A stretch of DNA of 64,000 nucleotides from Microbacterium sp. A20 (GCF_004794515.1 NZ_SSDF01000090.1:1-64000); one strand, 5' to 3'; positions 47,257-56,752 are shown, numbered from the stretch's first letter. Notes: a model not told the origin generated them from the letters alone. Made by a program: numbers and translations.

Positions 47257-47547
47257 ATGTCGGAAGTACAGGTGTTCTATGACGAATTGCGGGCGACGGC
47301 TTTCGATCTCGCCGACGCTGTGTTCGTCTTGCAGGCGGACGCTTCGAACCTGGCGGGTGATACCGGCGTCGACGCACCGCTCGGCCGCTATTCGCTGAAG
47401 TCTGCGTTCGACAGGCAAGTAGACGCACTCCGTGAGGCGACGCTTGCACATCAAGACGCGAGTGAGGCCCTGAGGACGACTCTTATGAACATCACCGACC
47501 GGTACTCCGACCTCGACGTCGAGCTCACCGGTCAGGAACAGCCATGA
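47257..47547 (+). CDS. ESX/WXG100-like small helical protein
   Basis: This encodes 96 residues, predicted all-helical with two long amphipathic helices (residues about 3-30 and 45-80). It has no signal peptide and no cysteine. Size and layout resemble WXG100/ESAT-6-like proteins, but the WxG turn itself is absent. Its start follows a G-rich ribosome site, and its stop overlaps the 552-residue hydrolase gene by four bases. I infer that it is a chaperone-like partner or co-secreted helper of that protein. No T7SS ATPase (EccC) is in the window. Confidence 0.65.
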   Translation: MSEVQVFYDELRATAFDLADAVFVLQADASNLAGDTGVDAPLGRYSLKSAFDRQVDALREATLAHQDASEALRTTLMNITDRYSDLDVELTGQEQP

Positions 47548-49202
47548 GTCTTGGTTCGCCGAACCGTGGATACCCGCTCGAGAAGATCGCGGGCGATGTG
47601 GGCACGATGTCTCGGTGGGTCGATCAGTTCGAGGTCGTCGCCGAGCACCTCAGCGCCCTTCGCGGGGCGGCGGCGCGGACGACGGGGTGTGCCGGCGTGG
47701 GAAAGGCCGTCTCCGGCGCCCGCGAGGACGCTGCGGCGATCCTGTCGGTGATCGGCCCGGACGTCGCGCTCGCTCAGACGCTCGCCGAGGCCCTGACGGC
47801 GTATGCGAAGGCGCACGACGCGCACGCCCCGAAGGCGAACGCGCTGATCGAGGAGATCGAGAATGCGCACGCCCAGCATGAAACGCTGGGAAGGGCCGCT
47901 GACAGTGCCGGGCGCGGTGCGGTGGCCGCGTCGAGGCTCGACGACCCCGCGGCCCTGGAAAAGGCGGAAGATGAGGCGACGGAGCAGATCGGAGCACGCG
48001 ATCGAGCCGAGGAGGAGTTGAACGAGCTCTGGGTCGAGTACGAACGACACTTCGGGGCCTGGGAAGAGGCGTACGACGCTGCCGTGCGGGCACTGGTCCC
48101 GTCAGAGAGCGTGCCGGTCACCCTCGAGGCGAGGGACTTCCTCGACGCGCTCCTCTCCGCCGACACGCCGGAGGAGGTGCTGCGCCTGTGGCTGTCCCGG
48201 CCGGAACTGCAGGACGAGGTGATCAACGCGCATTCGGAGATCGTGGGCGCGATGGACGGGATTCCCGCGCTCGTCCGCGTGGCCGCCAACCGCCTCAACG
48301 CGCCCGGCTGGATCGCGGAGGCCGAGGCGGATCTCGCCGTCGAAGGGATCTCGGACGAGCGCGCGGCTTTCCTGCGCAGCGAGATCGCCTATCTGAAACA
48401 GGTGATGAGCGATGATGCTCCCGTACAGCTCTACCTCTACGATCGCGATTCCTCGCGGATCGTCGAGATGATCGGAACACCCTCGCCCGAGACGGAGAAG
48501 GTGATCACGTACGTGCCGGGAACCTTCACGAGTCTTAGGGATTTCTACCGGGGTGGCGCGCAGCAGATCGCTGGATACCTCGCTGGCCAGGTGCCGGGCA
48601 CCGTCGCGTTCGTCTATAAGGATGGACCATTCCCGGGGGAGAACACCGACGCCGGCGGCATCGACATGTTCCGCATCAGCGAGGCGAACGATGCGGACCG
48701 CGCGCTCGCGGCAGGGCGGCAGCTTGCGCGGTTCGAGGCGGGGATGCGTGCGGATCCGCTCCTGGTGGCGGCGGAGCAGGATGCTCTCGGACACAGCTGG
48801 GGGCTGTCGAACGTCACGAGCTCCGAGGTCGCTGGGGCAGACTACGACAAGGTGATCTCGCTCTCCGGGGCCGGGATGCCCGAAGCGTGGAAACCTGGGC
48901 AGGACACGACGTACACCGACCTCTCCTACAACGACATCCTGCAATCCGGGCAGGGACTTGGGATCGTGTGGGACGGGAACAATCCACGTGAACACCCGGC
49001 TTTCGAGCACGGCGAATACTACGAAGGGCCGCATGATGACGAACTGGCAGAGTCGGCAGCTGTGCCATCCAGCGGATATCCATCGGTGTATGTGCCGCTC
49101 GATGACATCGGGGTGCTGATGGACAATCACAACCTGATCGCGACGAACAGTGACGCCAATGATGAGGCCTTGAAGTATCTGAAGAAGCTGGTGGCCAGAT
49201 GA
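47544..49202 (+). CDS. Large protein: N-terminal helical region + DUF1023-like alpha/beta hydrolase
   Basis: This encodes 552 residues. Residues 1 to about 200 are charged, coiled-coil-like helices resembling ESX/LXG-type secretion regions, followed by an acidic helical linker. From about residue 290 an alpha/beta-hydrolase fold of the DUF1023 type begins, with nucleophile elbow GHSWG (Ser418) and LSGAGMPEAW. A C-terminal YVPLDDIGVLMDNHN may supply the catalytic histidine. There is no classical signal peptide. The last bases overlap a lipoprotein gene (ATGA). I infer an exported enzyme or toxin partnered by that lipoprotein; the substrate is unknown. The C-terminal coding is visibly less GC-rich than its surroundings. 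Confidence 0.75.
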   Translation: MSLGSPNRGYPLEKIAGDVGTMSRWVDQFEVVAEHLSALRGAAARTTGCAGVGKAVSGAREDAAAILSVIGPDVALAQTLAEALTAYAKAHDAHAPKANALIEEIENAHAQHETLGRAADSAGRGAVAASRLDDPAALEKAEDEATEQIGARDRAEEELNELWVEYERHFGAWEEAYDAAVRALVPSESVPVTLEARDFLDALLSADTPEEVLRLWLSRPELQDEVINAHSEIVGAMDGIPALVRVAANRLNAPGWIAEAEADLAVEGISDERAAFLRSEIAYLKQVMSDDAPVQLYLYDRDSSRIVEMIGTPSPETEKVITYVPGTFTSLRDFYRGGAQQIAGYLAGQVPGTVAFVYKDGPFPGENTDAGGIDMFRISEANDADRALAAGRQLARFEAGMRADPLLVAAEQDALGHSWGLSNVTSSEVAGADYDKVISLSGAGMPEAWKPGQDTTYTDLSYNDILQSGQGLGIVWDGNNPREHPAFEHGEYYEGPHDDELAESAAVPSSGYPSVYVPLDDIGVLMDNHNLIATNSDANDEALKYLKKLVAR

Positions 49203-49711
49203 GAGGCAGCGGGTGGCGGGCTGTTGCCGTCGCGTTGCTTTGCGCGACGGTGCTCTCAGGTTGTGCGCCCGCCGCTCAAACGCCTGCTGACGATGGGAGT
49301 CCCGTGACGTTGGAAGAAGCGAAATCTGAGGCGCAGGCGATGGAGCTTGAGATTGCGGCGTTGATTCCTGCGGATGTTGTGGCAAATTTCGTCCAGAAGC
49401 CAGAAGGAACGCTGTTCGCTTGCGACGATGCGCAACACCGGTGGAAAGGTCTCACAACGGTTGCTCTGGTGCCAGGCACGGACGTCAAAATGGTCGTCAA
49501 GGGCGTTGAGGCTCAAATGGCAGACGACGACCGCTTCGAGATGAGGAGCTGGGTCGACCCTGCCGGCGAGTACACCGTGCAGCTGACGTCCCCCGAGACC
49601 GCTGCGAACTTCATCTTCGGTGAAGGTATTGAAGAGGGGACTATCGACATCGATTCAGGTTCCAAGTGCTTCACGCTGCCGGAAGGCGTGTATCCCGGAG
49701 GGACGTTCTGA
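49199..49711 (+). CDS. Putative lipoprotein, cassette member 1
   Basis: This 170-residue protein has a lipoprotein signal (VAVALLCATVLSGC, Cys22). The mature domain is about 145 residues and carries EAKSEAQAMELEIAALIP and the ending TLPEGVYPGGTF. A close relative lies at 49872. It is translationally coupled to the hydrolase gene, and its base composition is less GC-rich than the neighbours. The family is unknown to me. Location and coupling suggest a surface-anchored immunity or accessory protein for the hydrolase; this is inference. Confidence 0.78.
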   Translation: MRGSGWRAVAVALLCATVLSGCAPAAQTPADDGSPVTLEEAKSEAQAMELEIAALIPADVVANFVQKPEGTLFACDDAQHRWKGLTTVALVPGTDVKMVVKGVEAQMADDDRFEMRSWVDPAGEYTVQLTSPETAANFIFGEGIEEGTIDIDSGSKCFTLPEGVYPGGTF

Positions 49712-49741
49712 TGTCCGTCTCACATCCATGACCTGAGATCG

Positions 49742-49875
49742 CTCCGAGTCGGCGGCCTTCTCGCGCTGTCCGGGTCGGGGATGCCGAGGCGATGTACGTG
49801 CCGCTCGATGACATCGGGATGCTGATGGATAACGACAAAGCCCTGAAGTACATGGAAGAGCTGGTGCGCGGATGA
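49742..49875 (+). pseudogene. Decayed remnant of a second hydrolase 3' end
   Basis: An ATG at 49792 opens a 27-codon frame (MYVPLDDIGMLMDN, then KALKYMEELVRG) that aligns with the end of the 552-residue hydrolase, lacking about 13 residues after MDN. Just upstream, about 49742-49790, CTGTCCGGGTCGGGGATGCC matches the LSGAGMPEAW coding of the same gene, but with deletions and a frame shift. The stop overlaps the next lipoprotein ATG (ATGA), exactly as in the intact pair. It is therefore a collapsed duplicate of the hydrolase. Confidence 0.8.
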
Positions 49876-50378
49876 GAGCGTCGTGGTGGCAGGCCATTGG
49901 CGTCGTTGCGGTGTGCTCGGCGATCTTGGGTGGATGCGCTTTCCTGGCGGAGCGACCCGGACAGGAGAGCAAAGAGACGGCAGATAAGGCAAAGGCCGAC
50001 GCGCAGGCGATGGAGTTGGAGATCGCGTCGTTGATTCCTGATGACGTCGTCGCCAGCGTCGATCAGAAGCCGGACGGAACGCTGTTCTCCTGTGACGAAG
50101 CGCGGCACCATTGGGCAGGATCTACGACCGTGGTGCTCGTCTCCGAGGCTGATGCGACTGAGGTGGTGAAGCAGTTGGAATCAGATGTGCGAGATGAAGG
50201 TCGGTTCTCCGTCGAGTCTTGGGTCGATGTCACTGACACGTACAGCGTGCAACTGACGCTGCCTGGTTCGGTGGAGAACTACATCTTCAGCGAGGGAGAG
50301 CCGCACACGATCCGCATCGCTTCGGGTTCGGAGTACTTCACGCTGCCGGAGGGCGTCTACCAGGGCGGCACGTTCTGA
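49872..50378 (+). CDS. Putative lipoprotein, cassette member 2
   Basis: This 168-residue paralogue of the protein at 49199 has signal IGVVAVCSAILGGC (Cys22), then KADAQAMELEIASLIPDDVV and the same ending TLPEGVYQGGTF. Conserved pairs such as GTLFSCDEARHHW match GTLFACDDAQHRW in the first copy, including a shared cysteine. The mature domains have diverged clearly. The partner hydrolase survives only as a remnant, so this looks like an orphan immunity-type gene that has been retained. Confidence 0.78.
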   Translation: MRASWWQAIGVVAVCSAILGGCAFLAERPGQESKETADKAKADAQAMELEIASLIPDDVVASVDQKPDGTLFSCDEARHHWAGSTTVVLVSEADATEVVKQLESDVRDEGRFSVESWVDVTDTYSVQLTLPGSVENYIFSEGEPHTIRIASGSEYFTLPEGVYQGGTF

Positions 50379-50409
50379 CGGCCGACCCGCCGGCGCCTCC
50401 ACGCCCCGG

Positions 50410-50883
50410 TCAGCCCCGGGACGACGCGGTGACCCGCTTCTTCTCCCGGATGTACACCTCGCGGCGGACCTTCGCGACCACGTCGCCCTCGCGGTCCGTG
50501 ATCACCGTCTCGAACCACTCGAGCACCTTCGCGCCGCCGCGCGCGCGCTCACGGATCTCCTCGGCCTTCTCCTTCGACACCTCGAACTCGGCCGTGAGCA
50601 CCCCGCGTCCGGGCTTGATGAACTCGATCTCGCCGCGGGTGTCCCACACCACATGGTCGCGCCCGAGCTGATGCATGACGAGCATGAAGAAGTACGGGTC
50701 GGTCATGGCCGACATCGAACCGCCGAACGCGGTCTTGACGTAGTTGCGGGTGAAGACGTTCACATGCAGCTCGACGGTGGCGTGGGTCCAGTCCTCGCTG
50801 AAGCGGCGGATGCGGATACCGCTGAAGAGGTTCGGGATCCAGAGGCTCATACCGAGGGCGAGGCGGCGGGGCGTGATGCGCAT
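50410..50883 (-). CDS. DUF4442 hotdog-fold (thioesterase-like) protein
   Basis: This 157-residue protein has the DUF4442 hotdog fold related to PaaI thioesterases. NYVKTAFGGSMSAMTDPYFFMLV is the central hotdog helix, and GEIEFIKPGRGVLTAEF follows. The catalytic details of the family are unproven. CACACT six bases before the ATG suggests leaderless transcription. It is divergent from the GntR-type operon. Confidence 0.85.
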   Translation of the reverse strand: MRITPRRLALGMSLWIPNLFSGIRIRRFSEDWTHATVELHVNVFTRNYVKTAFGGSMSAMTDPYFFMLVMHQLGRDHVVWDTRGEIEFIKPGRGVLTAEFEVSKEKAEEIRERARGGAKVLEWFETVITDREGDVVAKVRREVYIREKKRVTASSRG

Positions 50884-50939
50884 CCCGCCAGTGTGGGGGA
50901 GACAGGGCCGGGGGACGAAGACGTCTGGAGGGTAGCTAC

Positions 50940-50966
50940 AGTTGTTCTAGTTCGTATAGAATAACT
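50940..50966. promoter_or_regulatory. Inverted-repeat operator/promoter of the GntR operon
   Basis: AGTTGTTCTA (50940-50949) and TAGAATAACT (50957-50966) form a near-perfect inverted repeat (one mismatch) with a seven-base spacer, in an AT-rich island. A TATAGA-type -10 lies inside it (TATAGAAT). It stands 26 bases before the GntR start, so autorepression by that YtrA-type protein is likely. The repeat is seen; the binding is inferred. Confidence 0.7.
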
Positions 50967-50991
50967 AGCGATACCGGAGAAGGAGAGTCGG

Positions 50992-51390
50992 ATGCTGATC
51001 CGCGTCGATCCCGACAGCCCCCGCGCGCTGTACGACCAGGTGGCGGCGTCCGTGCGCTCGGACATCCTCGCCGGAGTGCTCGCGCCCGGAGACCGCCTTC
51101 CCGCGGCGCGAGATGTCGCCGAGGCGCTGGAGATCAACCAGCACACCGTTCTGCACGCCTATCAAAGGCTGCGCGACGAAGGTCTCGTCGATCTGCGTCG
51201 AGGCAGGGGGGCCGTCATCGCGACCTCGGCTGCGCCGCTCGCCGAGCTCGCGCACGACATCGATGAGCTGGTGCGTCGGGCCGCAGCTCTCGGGGTGTCT
51301 GCCGACACGCTCGCCGGCATCGTCCAGGCGCATCGCCAAGCCCGCACCGTCATGAACCCGATCGAGAACCCCGAGGAGGATTCGCCATGA
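50992..51390 (+). CDS. GntR-family regulator, YtrA type
   Basis: This 132-residue protein has an N-terminal winged helix (SPRALYDQVAASVRSDILAG, LEINQHTVLHAYQRLRDEGL) and a short C-terminal dimerisation helix. This matches the YtrA subfamily, which usually controls small membrane-transporter operons. GGAGAAGGAGAG precedes the ATG. The next gene overlaps by four bases (ATGA), so all three genes form an operon behind the 50940-50966 palindrome. Confidence 0.88.
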   Translation: MLIRVDPDSPRALYDQVAASVRSDILAGVLAPGDRLPAARDVAEALEINQHTVLHAYQRLRDEGLVDLRRGRGAVIATSAAPLAELAHDIDELVRRAAALGVSADTLAGIVQAHRQARTVMNPIENPEEDSP

Positions 51391-52445
51391 CCGCCCACGA
51401 CCTCACCCGCACGCCGCCTCCGCTGCTGCGACGTGCACGGCTGACCTTCTTCGTCGTCGCGGTGATCGCGCCGATCACGATCACTGCGATCGCCGTCGTG
51501 GTCATGCTCACGTGGCTGCCCACGATGCCGGAGCAGGTCGCGACTCACTGGGGCGTCGGCGGTGCCGACGGCTTCGGGGCTCCGTCCACCTATCTCTGGC
51601 TCCTCGTCGGGATCGGACTCGGGCTGCCGTTGCTGATGGCGATCACCACCCTCGCCTCGGTCGGCGCGCACTGGGGCGGCGCGGGACGCCTGATGGGTGC
51701 TCTGGCGGCGGGCATGTCACTCTTCGCCGCGATCATGAGCCTCGGCTCGCTCGCGATCCAGCGTGATCTCACCGATATCGCGGACGCGCCGGGCATCGGC
51801 GGGATCATGGCGCTGGCGTTCGGGGGGCTCATCGCGGCTGGGGGCATCGCCTGGGCCGTGCAACCCCGCGTGAGAGCGGAGCAGGGACGCACGCTGGAGC
51901 CCCGGCACGCCGTCCGTATCGCGAACGGTGAACGCGTCGTGTGGGTCGCCACGACGACCATGCCCCGCGGAGCGCTGGCCTTCCTCTTCATCGTGCTTCT
52001 CGGCCTCGTCGCGCTCGCCGCGTACATGCTGGGCACCGGCGTCGCGGGCGGCTGGATCGTGGCCGTGGTCGTGCTCGTCGTGGGCCTCGCACTGGCAGCG
52101 ACCGCATCCTTCCGCGTCAAGGTCACTCCGGAGGGCTTCGCCGCGCGGGCTCTGTTGGGCTGGCCGCGCATCCGCATTCCGCTCGACGAGATCGAGTCCG
52201 CTCGTGCGGTGGAGATCTCGCCGTTCGGTGAGTTCGGCGGTTGGGGCTGGCGTATCTCGGTCGACGGGCGGACCGGCATCGTCATGCGGCAGGGATCCGC
52301 GATCGAGGTCAGCCGTCGGGGTCGGCGGCCCTTCATCGTCACCATCGACGGAGCCGAAGAGGCTGCAGCACTGCTCCAGGCCTATGTGGACCGTACTCGA
52401 ACGCCGGGCGTGACGCCCGCAGAACCCGGAAAGGCCGACTCATGA
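51387..52445 (+). CDS. DUF1648-domain membrane protein
   Basis: This is a 352-residue membrane protein. Near the N-terminus a DUF1648 segment reads LPTMPEQVATHWGVGGADGFG, between hydrophobic helices. About six helices are visible in all, and a cytoplasmic PH-like beta-rich tail begins around residue 235 (ASFRVKVTPEGFAARALLG). DUF1648 proteins often accompany GntR/YtrA regulators. Function is unknown. Its stop overlaps the CPBP protease gene by four bases. Confidence 0.82.
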   Translation: MTAHDLTRTPPPLLRRARLTFFVVAVIAPITITAIAVVVMLTWLPTMPEQVATHWGVGGADGFGAPSTYLWLLVGIGLGLPLLMAITTLASVGAHWGGAGRLMGALAAGMSLFAAIMSLGSLAIQRDLTDIADAPGIGGIMALAFGGLIAAGGIAWAVQPRVRAEQGRTLEPRHAVRIANGERVVWVATTTMPRGALAFLFIVLLGLVALAAYMLGTGVAGGWIVAVVVLVVGLALAATASFRVKVTPEGFAARALLGWPRIRIPLDEIESARAVEISPFGEFGGWGWRISVDGRTGIVMRQGSAIEVSRRGRRPFIVTIDGAEEAAALLQAYVDRTRTPGVTPAEPGKADS

Positions 52446-53392
52446 CCGAATCGACTCCACACCCCCGCGCCGTGCACTGGCCCGCCGTCATCGTCTTCGT
52501 GGTCGTCGCCTGCGCGCTGGCGTGGCTGGTGGCGCTGCCCCTCTGGCTGGGGGCCGGTCTCGCCGAGCCGATGTCCGTGTTCCTCCTGCCGATCATGATG
52601 TTCACTCCTGCCATCGCGGTGCTGGTCGTGACCTTCGCGATGGGGGTGCCCGCCCGGGGCCAGCGTGCACGCTTCCTCGGACTCTGGCCGCTGCGGCCCG
52701 CGAAGCGCGTGGTCTGGCTCATGGTCGCGGCCTGGCTCGTCCCACCGGTGCTGGTCGGGCTCACGATCGTCGTGTCCGCGGCGCTCGGGTTCGTGCAGCT
52801 TGATCTGACCTTCGCCGGTTTCGCGGCGGAGCTCGCGAAGGCACTGCCCGCCGGTGCCCCCGTGCCCCCGGCCGAGGTCGTGGTGTTCGCCCAGATCGCG
52901 ATGGTTCCGCTCGGGGCGCTGTTCAACAGCATCTTCGCTTTCGGGGAGGAGATCGGATGGCGAGGCTGGCTGCTTCCGGCGCTGCGACCGCTCGGCACCT
53001 GGCCCGCCCTGATCCTCAGCGGCGCGATCTGGGGCCTGTGGCACAGCCCGATCATCCTGCTCGGCTACAACTTCGGGCGCACCGACATCACGGGCGTCCT
53101 GTTCATGGTGGGCGGCTGCGTCGCCTGGGGTGTCCTGCTCGGCTGGCTCCGACTGCGCTCCGCATCCGTCTGGCCGGCGGTGATCGCGCACGGATCGCTG
53201 AACGCCGCGGCCGGGCTCATCGTCCTGTTCGCGGCCTCGCAGCCCGATCTCGCTCTCGCCGGGCCGCTCGGCGTAGCGGCGTGGATCGTGGTCGCGGCGG
53301 TGGTCCTGGTGCTCGTGCTGACCGGCCAGTTCCGGAAGCAGCCCGAGCTCGCCGACGCCCCCGGTCGTCTGCTCTCGCCGCCGCGGGGCTGA
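52442..53392 (+). CDS. CPBP-family intramembrane metalloprotease
   Basis: This is a 316-residue membrane protein with about eight helices. The CPBP (Abi/CAAX-protease) motifs are intact: FGEEIGWRGWLLP with the paired glutamates and arginine, GLWHSPIILLGY with the histidine, and the distal VIAHGSLNAAA. Such proteins cleave or process membrane peptides, often in bacteriocin self-immunity. It is third in the YtrA-type operon. ATG 52442 overlaps the previous stop. Confidence 0.88.
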   Translation: MTESTPHPRAVHWPAVIVFVVVACALAWLVALPLWLGAGLAEPMSVFLLPIMMFTPAIAVLVVTFAMGVPARGQRARFLGLWPLRPAKRVVWLMVAAWLVPPVLVGLTIVVSAALGFVQLDLTFAGFAAELAKALPAGAPVPPAEVVVFAQIAMVPLGALFNSIFAFGEEIGWRGWLLPALRPLGTWPALILSGAIWGLWHSPIILLGYNFGRTDITGVLFMVGGCVAWGVLLGWLRLRSASVWPAVIAHGSLNAAAGLIVLFAASQPDLALAGPLGVAAWIVVAAVVLVLVLTGQFRKQPELADAPGRLLSPPRG

Positions 53393-53438
53393 TGCCGCGG
53401 GGGTTGACGGCGATCCGAGGCGGCGGTTGGCTGAGGTC

Positions 53439-54098
53439 ATGGACTCCACCCCCGCCGCCTGGTCGCAGGCCGATTCGTATCTCGCCGACACGCTCGTCGG
53501 GCCCGACGCCGACCTGGAGTCGGCTCTCGTCGCACAGCGCGAGGCGGGGCTGCCCGAGATCGAGGTCGCGCCCGTCGCGGGCAAGCTGCTGAACCTGCTC
53601 GTCCGCATCAGCGGCGCGAGGCGGGTGCTCGAGATCGGCACCCTCGGCGGGTATTCGACGATCTGGCTCGCCCGGGCCGTCGGACCGGAGGGCCGCGTCG
53701 TGACGATCGAGGCGGAGGCCGAGAACGCCGCCGTCGCCCGGGCCAGCATCGACGCCGCCGGAGTCGGCGACCGCGTCGACATCCGCATCGGCAGGGGTGC
53801 CGACGTGCTGCCGACGCTGGTCGGCGGGTTCGATCTGGTGTTCATCGACGCCGACAAGGAGTCCAACACCGTCTATCTCGACTGGGCCGCGAGGCTCGGT
53901 CACGCGGGCACGGTCGTCGTGCTGGACAACATCGGGCGCGAAGGCGAGATCGTCCGTGACGACAGCAGCGACCCGAAGGTGATCGGCACCCGCGATGGCC
54001 TCCGGATGCTGGGGGAGGATCCGCGCTTCGACGCCACGGCTCTGCAGACGGTCGGGGCGAAGGGTTGGGACGGCTTCGCGATCGCCGTCGTGGTCTGA
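53439..54098 (+). CDS. O-methyltransferase (class I, SAM-dependent, CCoAOMT-like)
   Basis: This is a 219-residue methyltransferase. The SAM-binding glycine motif RVLEIGTLGGYSTIWLA is followed by the acidic VVTIEAEAENAAVA. The metal-binding region FDLVFIDADKESN is typical of cation-dependent catechol or caffeoyl-CoA O-methyltransferases. Substrate in bacteria is unclear. ATG 53439 has GAGG just upstream; a TTG four codons earlier is less likely. Confidence 0.88.
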   Translation: MDSTPAAWSQADSYLADTLVGPDADLESALVAQREAGLPEIEVAPVAGKLLNLLVRISGARRVLEIGTLGGYSTIWLARAVGPEGRVVTIEAEAENAAVARASIDAAGVGDRVDIRIGRGADVLPTLVGGFDLVFIDADKESNTVYLDWAARLGHAGTVVVLDNIGREGEIVRDDSSDPKVIGTRDGLRMLGEDPRFDATALQTVGAKGWDGFAIAVVV

Positions 54099-54153
54099 GC
54101 CCGCTCCATGCGGAATGCCCGGACGCGTCCCTGGTCCGGTCGCACGGCCGGGC

Positions 54154-54159
54154 TAGACT
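54154..54159 (+). promoter_or_regulatory. Candidate -10 box of the eno promoter
   Basis: TAGACT lies 58 bases before the eno start, in a gene-free stretch, preceded by CTGGTCC some 20 bases upstream. It would give a leader of about 50 bases with a normal AAGGAG site, unlike the many leaderless genes nearby. Confidence 0.35.
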
Positions 54160-54201
54160 GGGCGCGGATCGACGACGCTCCACACCACGTTTTCCCCCTG
54201 A

Positions 54202-55497
<1,296 letters not shown>

Positions 55498-55595
55498 GCG
55501 CGGCTGACACACGAAGAAGCCGCGGAAGCGGCGGCTGAGACGGCCGTCATCCGCGGAGCAGGACGCCGCTGAAGCGGCACGACGAAGGAGGGGCC

Positions 55596-56162
55596 GTGGC
55601 ACGACGACCGGCTCCTCCTTCGTCGGTTCCGGCCGCGAAGGCGGCCGGAAAGGGCGCCGGCAGATCGAGGGCGTCATCCGTGACCGCCCCCGCGCCCCGA
55701 GCCTCGCGCAGGAACCGCGGTGATGCACCGCGCGTCGATGTCCGCGAGTGGGCCTCCGGCATCCGTCTCTCGGCGTTCTCGGTGATCATGTTGTCGCTGG
55801 TGGTGTTGGGTGCCTGGGTCCTCGTGCCCACGCTCGGCACGTTCATCGACCAGCGTCAGAAGATCGCGGCGCTGGAGGCATCGGTCCAGGTGAGCGAAGA
55901 CGAGATCGACGCGCTGATCGCCGAGCGCGAGCGGTGGAACGACCCCGCATACATCACGACTCAGGCGCGCGAGCGCCTCTACTACGTCAAGCCCGGCGAG
56001 GTCGTGTATCTGATCGACAACGACCTCGATCCATCGGCGCTCCCGCGCGAGCAGGCACCGGTGAGCGACACGCTCGAGGAGAAGCCGTCGGACTGGATGC
56101 CGCAACTCCTGCGCACCCTGGTCGCGACAGGACTCAGCGACACGGCAGTGACCGCTCCCTGA
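55596..56162 (+). CDS. ftsB: FtsB/DivIC-type septum formation initiator
   Basis: This 188-residue protein has a basic, Ala/Pro-rich cytoplasmic N-terminus (residues 1-55) and one membrane helix (SAFSVIMLSLVVLGAWVLVP). An extracytoplasmic coiled coil (QRQKIAALEASVQVSEDEIDAL) follows, then the ERWNDPAYITTQARERL segment of the family. FtsB links FtsL/FtsQ to septal peptidoglycan synthesis. Context (eno upstream, DUF501 downstream) supports the call. The GTG start follows GGAGGGGCC. Confidence 0.9.
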   Translation: MARRPAPPSSVPAAKAAGKGAGRSRASSVTAPAPRASRRNRGDAPRVDVREWASGIRLSAFSVIMLSLVVLGAWVLVPTLGTFIDQRQKIAALEASVQVSEDEIDALIAERERWNDPAYITTQARERLYYVKPGEVVYLIDNDLDPSALPREQAPVSDTLEEKPSDWMPQLLRTLVATGLSDTAVTAP

Positions 56163-56209
56163 GCGCTCCCTCCGAGCATCCTCTCGGGCGGCTCCCCTAC
56201 GCTGGAGGG

Positions 56210-56752
56210 GTGACCACGCCGCCGTTCCCTGCCCCCACGTCCGCCGAGCTCGCCGTCGTCTCGGCCCAGCTCGGCCGTCCCGCCCGTGGTGTGGTGGGTA
56301 TCGCGGCTCGCTGCGCGTGCGGCAACCCCACGGTCGTCGCCACGACGCCGCGCCTTCCGGACGGCACGCCGTTCCCCACGTTCTACTACCTGACGCACCC
56401 GGCGGCCACGGCGGCGATGTCGACCCTCGAGGCCACGCAGGTGATGCCCGAACTCGCGGCGCTCCTGGCCGATGATGAGGAGACCGCTGCCGCCTACCTC
56501 GCCGCGCACGAGGCGTACCTCGCCGACCGGACGCAGTTCGGGGAGGTCCCCGAGATCGACGGGATCTCCGCCGGAGGCATGCCCACGCGCGTGAAGTGCC
56601 TGCACGCGCTCGCGGGACACGCCCTCGCTGCCGGTCCCGGCGTGAACCCGATCGGCGATGCCGCGCTGGCGCGGTCGTCCTGGTCGCCCGAGGTGTGCCG
56701 GTGCGAAGACCCCGGCGCCGCACTGCGAGAAGCGGCGGCGTCACCCGAATGA
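56210..56752 (+). CDS. DUF501-family protein
   Basis: This is a 180-residue cytosolic protein. The DUF501 core shows CACGNPTVVATTPRLPDGTPF, TFYYLTHPAATAAMSTLEA, the RVKCLHALAGHALAAG block, and a C-terminal PEVCRC. Conserved cysteines and histidine suggest a metal site. Function is unknown although the gene is near-universal beside eno and ftsB in actinobacteria. TACGCT six bases before the GTG suggests a leaderless mRNA within the cluster. It overlaps the next gene by four bases. Confidence 0.9.
   Translation: MTTPPFPAPTSAELAVVSAQLGRPARGVVGIAARCACGNPTVVATTPRLPDGTPFPTFYYLTHPAATAAMSTLEATQVMPELAALLADDEETAAAYLAAHEAYLADRTQFGEVPEIDGISAGGMPTRVKCLHALAGHALAAGPGVNPIGDAALARSSWSPEVCRCEDPGAALREAAASPE

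Noticed and set aside
47257-47547. True WXG100 protein
   Set aside because: Size and helices fit, but no W-x-G turn is present, so only ESX-like is claimed.
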